Assembly (NCBI GenBank): GCA_964610385.1
Contig: CAZSXW010000005.1
Span: forward strand, 1 to 64,000
Direction of reading: 5' to 3'
Length of the DNA stretch: 64,000 nt
DNA from: CAZBSE01 sp964610385
GTDB taxonomy: Bacteria; Actinomycetota; Humimicrobiia; Humimicrobiales; Humimicrobiaceae
Each line of letters starts with the position of its first letter. Position 1 is the stretch's first letter. The notes beneath the pieces were generated by a model. It saw only the letters and a program-made list of their open reading frames with translations, searched no databases and was not told the DNA's origin. The translations under genes were made by a program, and so were the position numbers. Positions 1 through 8,193 of the stretch are shown here, piece after piece.

Positions 1-232
1 CCATCAGCTTATTCTGACTAGTTAAGTCAGTGTCTAAAAGATGGGGTTCATATCATTAATATGTTAACTTATATCATAACATAGTATAAGTTTAAAATAA
101 TTCCTGTTACAAAAGTATATATATCATAAAAAATTATAAAGCTACTAAATATTATAATCAGAAATTTTTATACTGGTGAATAAACATTTTATACTTTATT
201 TGATTCATTAATTTTTATTTCTATCAAGATCA
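1..232. other. AT-rich intergenic start of window
   Basis: No gene is seen. The stretch is very A+T rich and holds a small inverted repeat (CTGACT at 14-19 with AGTCAG at 25-30). It runs into the first copy of the dispersed repeat, so the cassette-like array probably continues to the left of the window. Confidence 0.5.
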
Positions 233-342
233 AGGAGGTTGATCACTTTTCTTACTGCACAGAGTGGCTGGGCACAGTGGACAAAGTTAGAACCGCTTTA
301 TTGAGTTTGGGTGAGGAGATTTTCATTCCTGTATTGAGTTAA
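233..342 (+). repeat. Dispersed TGGCTG repeat, type I (core 266-293)
   Basis: The core starts GGCTGGGCACAG and ends GTTAGAAC. The left half (from CACTTTTCT at 244) matches the tRNA-Gln trailer and 3' end at 15048-15076 in 25 of 29 bases. Read on the + strand it gives CTEWLGTVDKVRT and then a tail with IFIPVL before a stop. Copies of the same type lie at 2760, 6736 and 12307. Confidence 0.85.
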
Positions 343-432
343 AATAAAATTTATGTCTAATTATTTATATATTTTCTTCTAATTAATTCATATAATGAGA
401 TTTCATAATATTTAAACCAAAAGATATAAATA

Positions 433-1107
433 ATGACATATAGTATAAATAAGAAAATAATCCTTTTAGTAATGCCCTTATTCCAAATAGTCAGTATAGG
501 CTTTATCTTTAGACTAACTTCAATAAGATTAGGACAAGACTGGGCTATTATAATAGGTTTTTTATTTTCCCAGATAATCTGGTGCCTTTTATTTCCTTTG
601 CTTCTTTTAGGAAGAAAAGTTTTTATCGGTCTATTTAGGGAAAAGGAGCCTTTTTTTAAGAAGAAAAATATTATATTCATTATACTACTGTCTTTAACTG
701 TCATTGGTGCAATAGCCATTTATCTTGTACCAAATATAAAAACTTATTCAGTTTTCATTTTCTTATTAGGGATTCCATTTACTATAGTAAATTCTACCTG
801 TGAAGAGATATTATGGAGAGGAACTTTTATTAAAATATTTGAGAATAAAATATTTTTTTCAATAATATATCCTGTTATATTTTTTACTCTATACCATATC
901 CCTTTTCAATTATATGATTTGGAAGTTAAAATTATTGAGGCTTTACCCTTTTCATTAATGACCCTTCCACTTGGTCTTGTTTATAGTATCGTTGCATACA
1001 GGAACAAATCAATAAAATGGGTAGTAGTAGCTCACAGCTTGAGCGGAATAATTGCATTCGGTATTCCCTCTTCAACAAGTCTTGCAAATATATTGGGTAT
1101 AACTTGA
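433..1107 (+). CDS. CPBP-family intramembrane metalloprotease (CAAX protease-like)
   Basis: A 224-residue membrane protein with about six hydrophobic segments. It carries the three motifs of the CPBP/Abi family: EEILWRG with E124, E125 and R129; a histidine in YHIP (H155); and a histidine in HSLSG (H201). These residues form the glutamate/histidine active site in the membrane. Bacterial members process small peptides, give bacteriocin self-immunity or have unknown substrates. No bacteriocin gene is seen beside it. It stands alone between two copies of the dispersed repeat (266 and 1162), with no clear Shine-Dalgarno sequence before its ATG. The family call is firm; the substrate is unknown. 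Confidence 0.85.
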   Translation: MTYSINKKIILLVMPLFQIVSIGFIFRLTSIRLGQDWAIIIGFLFSQIIWCLLFPLLLLGRKVFIGLFREKEPFFKKKNIIFIILLSLTVIGAIAIYLVPNIKTYSVFIFLLGIPFTIVNSTCEEILWRGTFIKIFENKIFFSIIYPVIFFTLYHIPFQLYDLEVKIIEALPFSLMTLPLGLVYSIVAYRNKSIKWVVVAHSLSGIIAFGIPSSTSLANILGIT

Positions 1108-1161
1108 TGATTATAGTTTTAAATTTTATTAATATATATTTGATGCAATTGTCTTAGAAGT

Positions 1162-1202
1162 GGCTGAGCATTATGGTCAGGATAAAATGAGACAAATGAG
1201 AC
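1162..1202 (+). repeat. Dispersed TGGCTG repeat, type III
   Basis: Starts GGCTGAGCATTATGG and ends with two ATGAGAC units. It is almost identical to the copy at 3279-3319 (three differences in 41 bases). It lies 55 bp after the CAAX protease gene. The rest of the gap to 1386 is A+T rich with no gene seen. Confidence 0.8.
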
Positions 1203-1386
1203 AGTATTAAAAAAGAGCTTAAATTAGCAGGAATATTTTTTCATATAAACTCAAGTGCATAAATAATAATTTTACCAAAGATTACCTTTTTACTTCCCTT
1301 GTCTATTTTACTGTGTTACTGTGCTAAATCCTAGTTTTAAATTAGATTAATTTTTGAGGGAAGGTTATAAATAACTTTGAATCTAT

Positions 1387-2571
1387 TTAACTAAATTTTA
1401 GTGGTGACATAAAACCGCCAGCAGTTCTTTTATCTAAAGTAACCATTGATTTAGATTTCTTAACATTTACCTTTATATTTCTCTTATCTAATATAAATTT
1501 CCCAACTTCTTCAGCTTTATAATAAATTGCATCTATTATTGATTTTTTAAAATTTTTAAATAGAAAGAATTTAACAGTAGAGTCTTCTTTTACCTCTTCA
1601 AAATCCCATACTCCGATAATTTTTCCATTGAATAGTATTGAAGATGTGGCATTACCGGAACAGTCAAAGATGTAATAATGATTCTTCTTCTCAGTATACC
1701 TGTTTCTCTTCTTATAACCCATGATATAAGGGTCTAAACATGGCAGCAAATTAACCGCATTCATTTTCAAATCTTTAATCTGTAGTTCTTTTTTATCTGA
1801 GTTGAAAACAATATAATTATCATTTAAGTTGGATATTTTTATTTCATCCAATTGATTATCCATATATTTTAAAATTTTATTTACCTCTCCTTTTGTAAAA
1901 CCAGTCCACCATGAAATATCAGTTTTAGTTACAGGGCTGTAGGAGCGGATGTAGTGTTTCACTAACAGCTTTTTGGCATTATCTTCTTTTAATTCATCTA
2001 GCCTAATGTTTGGGAAGTATTTACTAAATATATAATAAGTATGAACATTACTCTTCCAACCCTTCCTAGATAAGCCCCTTACTAGTAAACCCTGGTCACA
2101 CATTAGATTTACTATTGAAGAAATATTCGAATCGGTTTTTAGTTTTTCTTTTATCTCTTTTGCTGTCATGCCATTGTCAGGCAATATTTTTAGTATTGAT
2201 TTTGAGAAAGTTTTATATCCGTCCTCTGTGACTCCTATATACTGCATGAACCTATTAGAAGCAGGTTCAACAAATATCCTAGTAGCGGAATAAGCAATTG
2301 GAACTTCTTCCTTTTTTATTATATGAACTGTTCTTCTTATGCATCTGAATTTACAAAGAGTTTTATTTTTACCTAATTCTTTGTCTAAATCTGTCTTATT
2401 GAAATTCTTAGTTCTGGCAAAAAGTGAAAGATAAGGAGTTTTTGGACTTGTAGCATGAAGCCCCCATATATCATCTACAATCTTTGCTATATTATCTTCT
2501 TTTTCATCGTCAGTAAGGTGATGTTTTTTTAAAATAAAGTAGTTTGCCTGATTTATATCCAGTGAGATCAT
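1387..2571 (-). CDS. Winged-helix protein of the AlkZ/YcaQ-like family (HTH_42)
   Basis: A 394-residue soluble protein. Near the N terminus it has GLHATSPKTPYLSLFAR, the signature block of the HTH_42 winged-helix family that includes the DNA glycosylases AlkZ/YcaQ. In true AlkZ enzymes the corresponding position holds a QxQ or QxD motif; here it reads HAT, as in the large uncharacterised branch of the family, so glycosylase activity is doubtful. The C-terminal part (LLPCLDPYIMGY, then ILFNGKIIGVWDF) is typical of the family. It is a lone gene on the minus strand between repeats at 1162 and 2760. A role with damaged DNA is only inferred from the fold. Confidence 0.8.
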   Translation of the reverse strand: MISLDINQANYFILKKHHLTDDEKEDNIAKIVDDIWGLHATSPKTPYLSLFARTKNFNKTDLDKELGKNKTLCKFRCIRRTVHIIKKEEVPIAYSATRIFVEPASNRFMQYIGVTEDGYKTFSKSILKILPDNGMTAKEIKEKLKTDSNISSIVNLMCDQGLLVRGLSRKGWKSNVHTYYIFSKYFPNIRLDELKEDNAKKLLVKHYIRSYSPVTKTDISWWTGFTKGEVNKILKYMDNQLDEIKISNLNDNYIVFNSDKKELQIKDLKMNAVNLLPCLDPYIMGYKKRNRYTEKKNHYYIFDCSGNATSSILFNGKIIGVWDFEEVKEDSTVKFFLFKNFKKSIIDAIYYKAEEVGKFILDKRNIKVNVKKSKSMVTLDKRTAGGFMSPLKFS

Positions 2572-2726
2572 TATTTTCTTATATCAGCATCCTCTTTTAA
2601 TTGAAATAAATCAACATTTATTTGAAAATCAATTCTTTATGTTCATTATATAACTATCTTAACGAATTGGCAGTATTGGAGAGATTGATTTATATAACTT
2701 TCTTTTTAAAACTTCTATTTAATATA

Positions 2727-2835
2727 GGGAGGTTGGTCAATTTTTTTACTGCACAATCTGGCTGGGCACAGTAGACAAAGTTAGAACTAAATTGTTAGAC
2801 TTAAATAGGAATATTTTTATACCAGAATTAGTTTA
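2727..2835 (+). repeat. Dispersed TGGCTG repeat, type I (core 2760-2787)
   Basis: The core has GGCTGGGCACAGTAG and GTTAGAAC. The same frame as in the copy at 266 gives CTIWLGTVDKVRT and a tail with IFIPEL. It fills most of the gap between the winged-helix gene and the next gene. Confidence 0.85.
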
Positions 2836-2847
2836 AATTATAAAATC

Positions 2848-3198
2848 CTATTCGGGTAAGACTGCTTGTCCAATTGCGATATATAAAGCAAGCAAAATAA
2901 AAATTCCTACCAGGACTATTCCTGCTATATCAAATCCCCTGCCTTTTCTGCTATAACGGCCAGCTTTTATTCTTTTTAAATCAATAATCCCGCATGTCAA
3001 TGCAGCAATTGGTAGCCCAAATAACATAAAATTGATAGTAGTTAATGGTATAACTAATATATTATCCGTTAAAGAAGGCATAAATTTTTTCACGATAGGG
3101 CCCAGATGTATAAATAATTGACTAAATGTTAATATACCAGTAACCAGAGCTGCAATTGACAGCCCTCTAAATTTTTCTGATTTAGTTTTGTTATCCAT
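2848..3198 (-). CDS. Small DUF4190-like membrane protein
   Basis: A 116-residue protein with three or four hydrophobic segments. The pattern GLSIAALVTGIL, then GLPIAALTCGIIDLKRI, then GRGFDIAGIVLVGI is that of DUF4190-type membrane proteins, whose function is unknown. The stretch RIKAGRYSRKGRG between the segments is strongly basic and probably cytoplasmic. It sits alone between repeats at 2760 and 3279, on the strand opposite to the repeats' reading direction. Confidence 0.65.
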   Translation of the reverse strand: MDNKTKSEKFRGLSIAALVTGILTFSQLFIHLGPIVKKFMPSLTDNILVIPLTTINFMLFGLPIAALTCGIIDLKRIKAGRYSRKGRGFDIAGIVLVGIFILLALYIAIGQAVLPE

Positions 3199-3278
3199 AA
3201 TTACCCTTACTTTAAAAAAGATAGTAACATTATATTAGACTTCTTCTTGTGGTAATTGTTACGAAATATTATTACTTT

Positions 3279-3319
3279 GGCTGAGCATTGTGGTCAGGAT
3301 GAAATGAGACAAATGAGAC
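3279..3319 (+). repeat. Dispersed TGGCTG repeat, type III
   Basis: Near-identical partner of the copy at 1162. It separates the DUF4190-like gene from the arsenic operon. Confidence 0.8.
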
Positions 3320-3544
3320 ACTATAAAAAAGGTTCATCATTATTATATAAATATATTTGCTTAATAGCATAAATACATAAATTAAAACTGTAACAAATCC
3401 TGTGTAATAAATCAGATTACTAACATTTTAGCTGGACTAGTTTTAAGGGAGAAGGTTAAGGGCATGATAGCATCGTAGTAAGCCCTCTATATTTCAATCA
3501 AAACCTTAACTTCTAGCATATTTACAATGAATAGAACCAGTATT
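3320..3544. other. Intergenic region after the ars operon
   Basis: No gene seen. AGGGC and GCCCT around 3458-3486 could pair as a stem behind arsR, which ends at 3545 on the minus strand. No T-run follows, so this is only a possible transcript end. Confidence 0.3.
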
Positions 3545-3919
3545 TTAACAGGCCCTTTTCTTGCATATGACATTCCTGTTTATGGTTTTTAACTTTTCTT
3601 TATCCATTCTTATCTGTTTGTCATTTTCTAAATTCTCATATAGGGCTTCTAAAAATACATTGCTAAAAGGATCCAGACTGCTGCTGGTATTATAATTTAC
3701 CCACAGTCCATCTTTGTATGATTCAATCAGGCCTGCATTTTCAAGCAGTCTTAGATGGCTTGATATGGTAGGTTGGGCAAGTCCTATTATTTCTGTGATC
3801 TCGCAGACACATAGATCTCTTTTAAATTTTAACAGAAAGATTATTCTTATCCTGTTTTCATCGGATAGTGCTTTTACAATTTTTATTATTTGTTTTGACT
3901 GTTGTTCTCTCATAATCAT
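3545..3919 (-). CDS. arsR: ArsR/SmtB-family arsenic-responsive repressor
   Basis: A 124-residue winged-helix repressor. It has the family's metal-sensing motif in the form DLCVCEI, where the two cysteines of the recognition region bind arsenite or antimonite and release DNA. QPTISSHLRLLENAGLI is the recognition helix and turn. A second cysteine pair sits at the extreme C terminus (CKKRAC) and could add to metal binding. Its ATG overlaps the stop of arsM in an ATGA, so the two genes are translationally coupled. The gene is last in the operon acr3-arsM-arsR, which fits autoregulation of the whole unit. Family call firm. Confidence 0.92.
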   Translation of the reverse strand: MIMREQQSKQIIKIVKALSDENRIRIIFLLKFKRDLCVCEITEIIGLAQPTISSHLRLLENAGLIESYKDGLWVNYNTSSSLDPFSNVFLEALYENLENDKQIRMDKEKLKTINRNVICKKRAC

Positions 3920-4746
3920 TTACTCTTTAAAGCAGATACTTTTATGCTTAAGACTAATTTTTCAAGAATTTTATTAATACTACCGGATAAATTTAAATCG
4001 TCTTTTATAATATCTCTTGTACTATCACTGATAATATAATCAATCGGGAAACTGGTCTCATCCAGTACTTTTATATCTATAAATCCAGCCTGTTCTACAA
4101 ATTTCAAATAATCATTTTTAATTATAGCACCAGATATGCAACTAACATATGCAGTAAGATCATTTTTAATAGAGTCAGGGAGTTCTTTATTTAAAACAAT
4201 ATCCGATACCATTATTCTTCCACCTGGTTTTAGTACTCTGAATACTTCCTTAAAAACCTTATTCTTATCAGGACAGAGATTTATAACGCAATTAGATATG
4301 ATGACATCAGTGATCCCATCAGCAGCAGGGAGGTTTTCAATCTCTCCCAACCTGAATTCAACGTTTTTATATCCTCCTTTCATAGCATTTTCCTTGGCTC
4401 TTTCAATCATTTCAGGGGTCATGTCAATACCTATTACTTTTCCTTCAGGTCCAACTTTATCTGCAGCTAAAAAGCAGTCAAAACCTGCCCCTGAACCAAG
4501 ATCTAAGACAACTTCACCCCTTTTAAGTGATGCCAAAGCTATGGGATTTCCGCATCCAAGACCTAAATTTGAGCCTTCGGGGACTTTACCCATATCTTCA
4601 TCTGAATAACCTATATTTGAACTGATCTCTTTTTCTATATTTGTTTTTCTACAACAGCTAAGGTCTTGACCGGGACAGCAGGAGTTGCCACCTGCAACCC
4701 TGGCATAATTTTCTCTAACTATCTTTTTAATTTCTTCTTCTTTCAT
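3916..4746 (-). CDS. arsM: Arsenite S-adenosylmethionine methyltransferase
   Basis: A 276-residue enzyme that methylates arsenite using S-adenosylmethionine, in the cytoplasm. The SAM-binding glycine loop reads VLDLGSGAGFDCFLAA. The cysteines needed to hold As(III) are present: the NSCCPG pair near the N terminus, the cysteine in IISNCVINLC and the one in YVSCISGA. I place the start at 4746 because GGAGG lies eight bases before that ATG; an ATG at 4761 contains this GGAGG and is probably not used. It lies between acr3 and arsR and overlaps arsR by four bases. Assignment is firm. Confidence 0.93.
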   Translation of the reverse strand: MKEEEIKKIVRENYARVAGGNSCCPGQDLSCCRKTNIEKEISSNIGYSDEDMGKVPEGSNLGLGCGNPIALASLKRGEVVLDLGSGAGFDCFLAADKVGPEGKVIGIDMTPEMIERAKENAMKGGYKNVEFRLGEIENLPAADGITDVIISNCVINLCPDKNKVFKEVFRVLKPGGRIMVSDIVLNKELPDSIKNDLTAYVSCISGAIIKNDYLKFVEQAGFIDIKVLDETSFPIDYIISDSTRDIIKDDLNLSGSINKILEKLVLSIKVSALKSK

Positions 4747-4766
4747 ATGTAATTCCTCCATTCGGC

Positions 4767-5831
4767 TTAGATTTTTACAAACCAGTGCCTTGTTGAAGTT
4801 GCTATTTTTACTAGTGTCAGCATTACAGGTACTTCTACCAGTACCCCTACAACTGTAGCAAGGGTAGCACCCGACTGCAGACCAAATAAAGAAATAGCAA
4901 CTGCGACCGCCAGCTCAAAAAAATTACTTGCTCCTATCATGGCGGCAGGTGCAGCAACACTAAATGATATTTTCCATAATCTTGCCCAGCCATAGGCAAT
5001 AATAAAAATAAAAAATGTCTGGATAATAAGGGGGGTGGCAATCATCAGTATGTGCAGCGGATTTGCCAGTATTATCTTTCCCTGAAAAGCAAATATTATT
5101 ACTAGGGTAAGAAGCAGTCCGATTATAGTTATATTATTAAATTTTTTTATAAAAATGTTTTCAAAATACTGGATACCTTTTTTCTTTACAATCAATATCC
5201 TTGAAATATAGCCTGCAGTAAAAGGAATTACTACAAATAATACTACTGATAAAAATAGAGTGTCGTAAGGTACCCTTACATTACTTACACCCAGAAGAAA
5301 AGCTACTATGGGAGTAAAGGCAAAGAGTATGACGATATCATTTACAGCTACTTGTACCAGAGTATAAGCTGCATTTCCCCGGCAAAGGTAACTCCAGACA
5401 AATACCATAGCAGTGCATGGCGCTGCACCTAGAAGGACTGCGCCTGCCAGATACTCAGTTGCAAGGTCAGTTGAAATGAAATCTCTAAATACAACCCTGA
5501 AAAAAAATAAGGCTATGGCATACATGGTAAAAGGCTTTATAAGCCAGTTAGTCACCAGGGTTACTGTTAAGCCTTTGGGTTTTTTTGTGGCATTTACGAT
5601 ACTTGAAAAATCAACCCTTAGCATCATGGGATAGATCATAAGCCAGATAAGTACTGCTACTGGTATTGAGACATTAGCATATTCAAGTCTGCTTAAAAAA
5701 TTAGGTATAGCCGGTGCATATCTGCCCATTGTCACACCCGCAACGATACAGAATATTACCCATATGGAAAGGTACTTTTCAAAAAAACCTATAGCCCTTT
5801 TTTCGTCCTGACAACTTTCATTTTGTACCAT
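4767..5831 (-). CDS. acr3: Arsenite efflux transporter, ACR3 family
   Basis: A 354-residue membrane protein with about ten hydrophobic segments. The motif GAAPCTAMVFVWS (cysteine 139) is the ACR3 signature; this cysteine is essential for As(III) transport in the family. It exports arsenite using the membrane potential or proton gradient. First gene of the operon acr3-arsM-arsR, preceded by GGGAG in good position. No ArsA ATPase or ArsC reductase gene is nearby, so the unit handles As(III) rather than arsenate. The operon is bounded by repeats at 3279 and 6089. Confidence 0.93.
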   Translation of the reverse strand: MVQNESCQDEKRAIGFFEKYLSIWVIFCIVAGVTMGRYAPAIPNFLSRLEYANVSIPVAVLIWLMIYPMMLRVDFSSIVNATKKPKGLTVTLVTNWLIKPFTMYAIALFFFRVVFRDFISTDLATEYLAGAVLLGAAPCTAMVFVWSYLCRGNAAYTLVQVAVNDIVILFAFTPIVAFLLGVSNVRVPYDTLFLSVVLFVVIPFTAGYISRILIVKKKGIQYFENIFIKKFNNITIIGLLLTLVIIFAFQGKIILANPLHILMIATPLIIQTFFIFIIAYGWARLWKISFSVAAPAAMIGASNFFELAVAVAISLFGLQSGATLATVVGVLVEVPVMLTLVKIATSTRHWFVKI

Positions 5832-6055
5832 ACTAACAAACTCCCTTCAATCTAAACAATTATTTAATAAGATATTTAATATGTTGATATAATTAGATAT
5901 AACGATATAGTAACATGAACTACTTTTTAGAAAAAGTAGTTTTTTAAGATTTAACCTTTCCCCCAAAAACTGGTCCATTCATAGTGTTAGTAATCTAGCT
6001 TATCAAGGATTCCTCAAAAATTGTTAATCCTATTTTGAAACTCTTGTTAAAATTA
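5832..6055. promoter_or_regulatory. Upstream region of the ars operon
   Basis: On the minus strand three TATATC units follow each other within 24 bases (about 5885-5911). This A+T-rich repeated block lies 55-80 bp before the acr3 start and is a candidate ArsR operator and promoter. The 12-2-12 palindrome of well-studied SmtB/ArsR sites is not evident, so confidence is low. Confidence 0.3.
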
Positions 6056-6123
6056 GGGAAGTTAGTCACTTTACTAAGTGCACAGGGTGGCTGCCCCGGG
6101 TTGCGAAATTTCGAACCAATTTT
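6056..6123 (+). repeat. Dispersed TGGCTG repeat, type II (core 6089-6116)
   Basis: The core starts GGCTGCCCCGGG and ends TTTCGAAC, with the palindrome CGAAATTTCG inside. To its left the family's CACTTT...TGCACA half is present. The + frame gives HFTKCTGWLPRVAKFRTNF and a stop. The left end of the 715-bp duplication (6088) falls exactly at the T of TGGCTG. Confidence 0.85.
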
Positions 6124-6164
6124 TAAAGGAAATTATTAAAATTAATGAACTTTATAATCAACTT

Positions 6165-6202
6165 GGCTGAGTAATATGGTCGAGATTATACACATTCGAA
6201 AC
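6165..6202 (+). repeat. Dispersed TGGCTG repeat, type III variant
   Basis: GGCTGAGTAATATGG at the start resembles the copies at 1162 and 3279, but the end is ACATTCGAAAC. It is read WLSNMVEIIHIRN in the family frame. It is part of the duplicated module. Confidence 0.65.
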
Positions 6203-6316
6203 CTTAACAATAAGCTTTCTTGGGGTTACATTTCTTCTTTTTTTCCTATTCTGATTGTCTGAATCCAGCTCTCAGAATAGATTGGCTCTTGGGATAAAGG
6301 TTAATCGCTTTAAATA

Positions 6317-6526
6317 TTAAACGAAGGACTTACACATTTTACAACATTGGACTTTCTTATTCTTTATTCTGCAAAACCCCCAACTAGCAGGCCTCTTGTG
6401 TGCAAGATTACAAGTTTCCTCCCAACCACTTTCAATATCTAGATTAGTATTTGTAGATCTTAATAATACAGGTAAACATACGTCATTGATTGTAGCATCT
6501 TTAATAATGCAATAATCACAATCCAT
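6317..6526 (-). CDS. Cys-rich 69-residue protein of unknown function, copy 1
   Basis: I do not recognise this protein. It has eight cysteines in 69 residues: CDYC at the N terminus (C3, C6), C17, C39, C52, and CCKMC near the C terminus (C61, C62, C65). Two CxxC pairs at opposite ends suggest a zinc- or iron-sulfur-binding knuckle. It has no signal peptide or membrane segment. An identical copy lies at 11888-12097 within the duplicated module. No clear Shine-Dalgarno sequence is seen; CAGGAG lies six bases before the ATG on the minus strand and may serve. It could be a selfish cassette passenger. Confidence 0.6.
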   Translation of the reverse strand: MDCDYCIIKDATINDVCLPVLLRSTNTNLDIESGWEETCNLAHKRPASWGFCRIKNKKVQCCKMCKSFV

Positions 6527-6702
6527 TTGTTCTCCTGGCTATTAATTTATTAATGTATTTAAAAGCTGATATAAAATAATTTTAGCATAATCTTATTTAT
6601 TTAATAAATTTTTAGCAAATTATTTAAAGCATCATAACATATCGAATTCAGAGAAGGTTTTGTGAATTTAACTAAAAAATGTTTAAAACTCTATTAATCT
6701 CA

Positions 6703-6818
6703 GGGAAGTTGATCACTTTATTTAGTGCATAAGGTGGCTGGGCACAGTAGACAAAGTTAGAACTAAAATATTGAGCTCAAATGAGGATGTTTTTATACCA
6801 GAGTTGAGTCTAAAGTTT
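6703..6818 (+). repeat. Dispersed TGGCTG repeat, type I (core 6736-6763)
   Basis: Core GGCTGGGCACAGTAG to GTTAGAAC; the family frame gives WLGTVDKVRT, a tail with VFIPEL, and has an in-frame stop in its left half (HFI then TAG). It forms the right end of duplicated module copy 1. Confidence 0.85.
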
Positions 6819-6903
6819 TAATTATTATTTAACTCTCCTTGTGCTGCTAACTATTTATTCTTTATTGGAAGCCTAAATAAATCTTAGTTGCTATAATCAT
6901 AAT

Positions 6904-7136
6904 ATGGACAAGTCCACAGTCACAGGACGTATATATACAAAAGCATTAGAGTTACTCGAACAGCACCCGGAAGGTCTGCACTGTACTTAAAAATTGAAGC
7001 ATCAGATTCCAACTTTAATCCAAAAACAGTCAACGGATGTGTCTGGAAACTTATAGAAAAATTTCCTAACAAGGTTTATAAACCGTCTAAGGGGCTTTTC
7101 CGTTTGCTGAAATTTAAATCAAAAAGTAAAAAATAA
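6904..7136 (+). pseudogene. Frameshifted small winged-helix-like gene
   Basis: The ATG at 6904 opens MDKSTVTGRIYTKALELL, which stops at 6988. The adjacent frame continues with LKIEASDSNFN, KTVNGCVWKLIEKFPNKVY and KPSKGLFRL to a stop at 7134. Read together they make one protein of about 77 residues with the look of a short DNA-binding domain (leucine-rich helix followed by an NGCVWKL block), broken by one frameshift near 6970-6987. The function is not known. It lies between a type I repeat and the DUF4386 gene. Confidence 0.6.
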
Positions 7137-7258
7137 GTGAATTTGGCCAATCTTATGAGCGCAATACTAATTTTCTTCTTGGAATTTAATAGCTATAATT
7201 ATAACAAACGAAAACCTAAAAAATCTGCTTTGTTAAAAAATGGAGGTAGGTGATTTAT

Positions 7259-8005
7259 ATGAAGAGGAAAAATATTAAGGTTAATAAAACAATTAATGAA
7301 GAGAATATTGATACCCGATGGAAAATCCTATACATAGTGGGTGGGATTTCTGCCATCTTAGTAGCGGTTCTTCTGCTTGCCGAGATTATCGTTTTTACCA
7401 TCTGGCCTCAACCAGATACAGCATCTGGCTATTTTGAGATGTTCCAGGATAATAGGTTTATTGGGCTCATTGATTTCTACCTCCTTGAATTCTTATCTTA
7501 TATACTATTCATACCAATATTTCTTGGTATATGTATTGCATTAAGAAAATTAAATAAGGGTCTTATTTTACTCGCCATGATTCTGGCTGCTACAGGGATA
7601 GCTATATTTCTGTCTACGAATAATCCATTTACCCTGCTTTCCCTGAATAATCAATATACAGCTGCTACAATGGAAACACAGAAAGAGATTTATTTAACTG
7701 CAGGCCAGGCAATAATCAACAATACTGGCCAGAGAACTTTTGGGGGTTTTAATACAGGTTTCTTCCTGGTCTCTATTTCCGGACTGATAATCTCTGTTAT
7801 TATGCTAAGAAGTAGGATATTCGGTAAATCTATTGCTTACTTAGGTATACTGACTTTTGCCGTCTCATCATTTGATTATATCCGAGTAGTCTTTATGTCT
7901 TCCATATCATTGCTACTCCTTATTATAGCAGCAGCTTCAGGTCTGCTTCTATTTACCTGGCTAGTACTAATTTCACGAAAACTTCTTAGTGCCAATAAAT
8001 ACTGA
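7259..8005 (+). CDS. DUF4386-like membrane protein
   Basis: A 248-residue protein with about six membrane segments. The layout resembles DUF4386 proteins: an N-terminal segment after a short basic tail, a long second segment at LEFLSYILFIPIFLGICIA, and the loop EIYLTAGQAI in the middle. The function is unknown. I chose the ATG at 7259 because GGAGGT (7242-7247) lies 11 bases upstream, while a GTG at 7250 would be only three bases from it. It ends 14 bp before a type II repeat (8020). Confidence 0.65.
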   Translation: MKRKNIKVNKTINEENIDTRWKILYIVGGISAILVAVLLLAEIIVFTIWPQPDTASGYFEMFQDNRFIGLIDFYLLEFLSYILFIPIFLGICIALRKLNKGLILLAMILAATGIAIFLSTNNPFTLLSLNNQYTAATMETQKEIYLTAGQAIINNTGQRTFGGFNTGFFLVSISGLIISVIMLRSRIFGKSIAYLGILTFAVSSFDYIRVVFMSSISLLLLIIAAASGLLLFTWLVLISRKLLSANKY

Positions 8006-8019
8006 TTTTTGTTCTAATT

Positions 8020-8047
8020 GGCTGCCCCGAGTTGCAAAATTTCGAAC
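8020..8047 (+). repeat. Dispersed TGGCTG repeat, type II
   Basis: GGCTGCCCCGAG at the start and TTTCGAAC at the end; family frame WLPRVAKFRTRF then stop. The left half is not clearly conserved here. It sits just behind the DUF4386-like gene. Confidence 0.85.
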
Positions 8048-8193
8048 CAGATTTTAAATGAAATTATAAATATAAAGACTATTTCTCTATAACTTAATAA
8101 TTAATATAGTTTAAAACATTTTATAAAAATTGATTTTCATATATAATTTTTATAATACTTTTTAGGCTTATAAATAATACAAGTGAGGCTATC

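Larger units (their letters stand above)
6088..6802 (+). repeat. 715-bp duplicated module, copy 1
   Basis: Matches 11659-12373 with a single mismatch seen by eye (G at 6789 against A at 12360). The two copies are in the same orientation, 5571 bp apart. Identity begins at the T of a TGGCTG in a type II repeat and decays inside the tail of a type I repeat. It contains a type III-like repeat, a Cys-rich 69-residue ORF and a type I repeat. Confidence 0.95.

Noticed and set aside
14..30. Short inverted repeat CTGACT/AGTCAG
   Set aside because: Six base pairs in A+T-rich DNA with no T-run or gene end beside it; too weak to call.
357..719. 120-codon ORF on the - strand
   Set aside because: Opposite the CAAX protease gene, low complexity and no motif.
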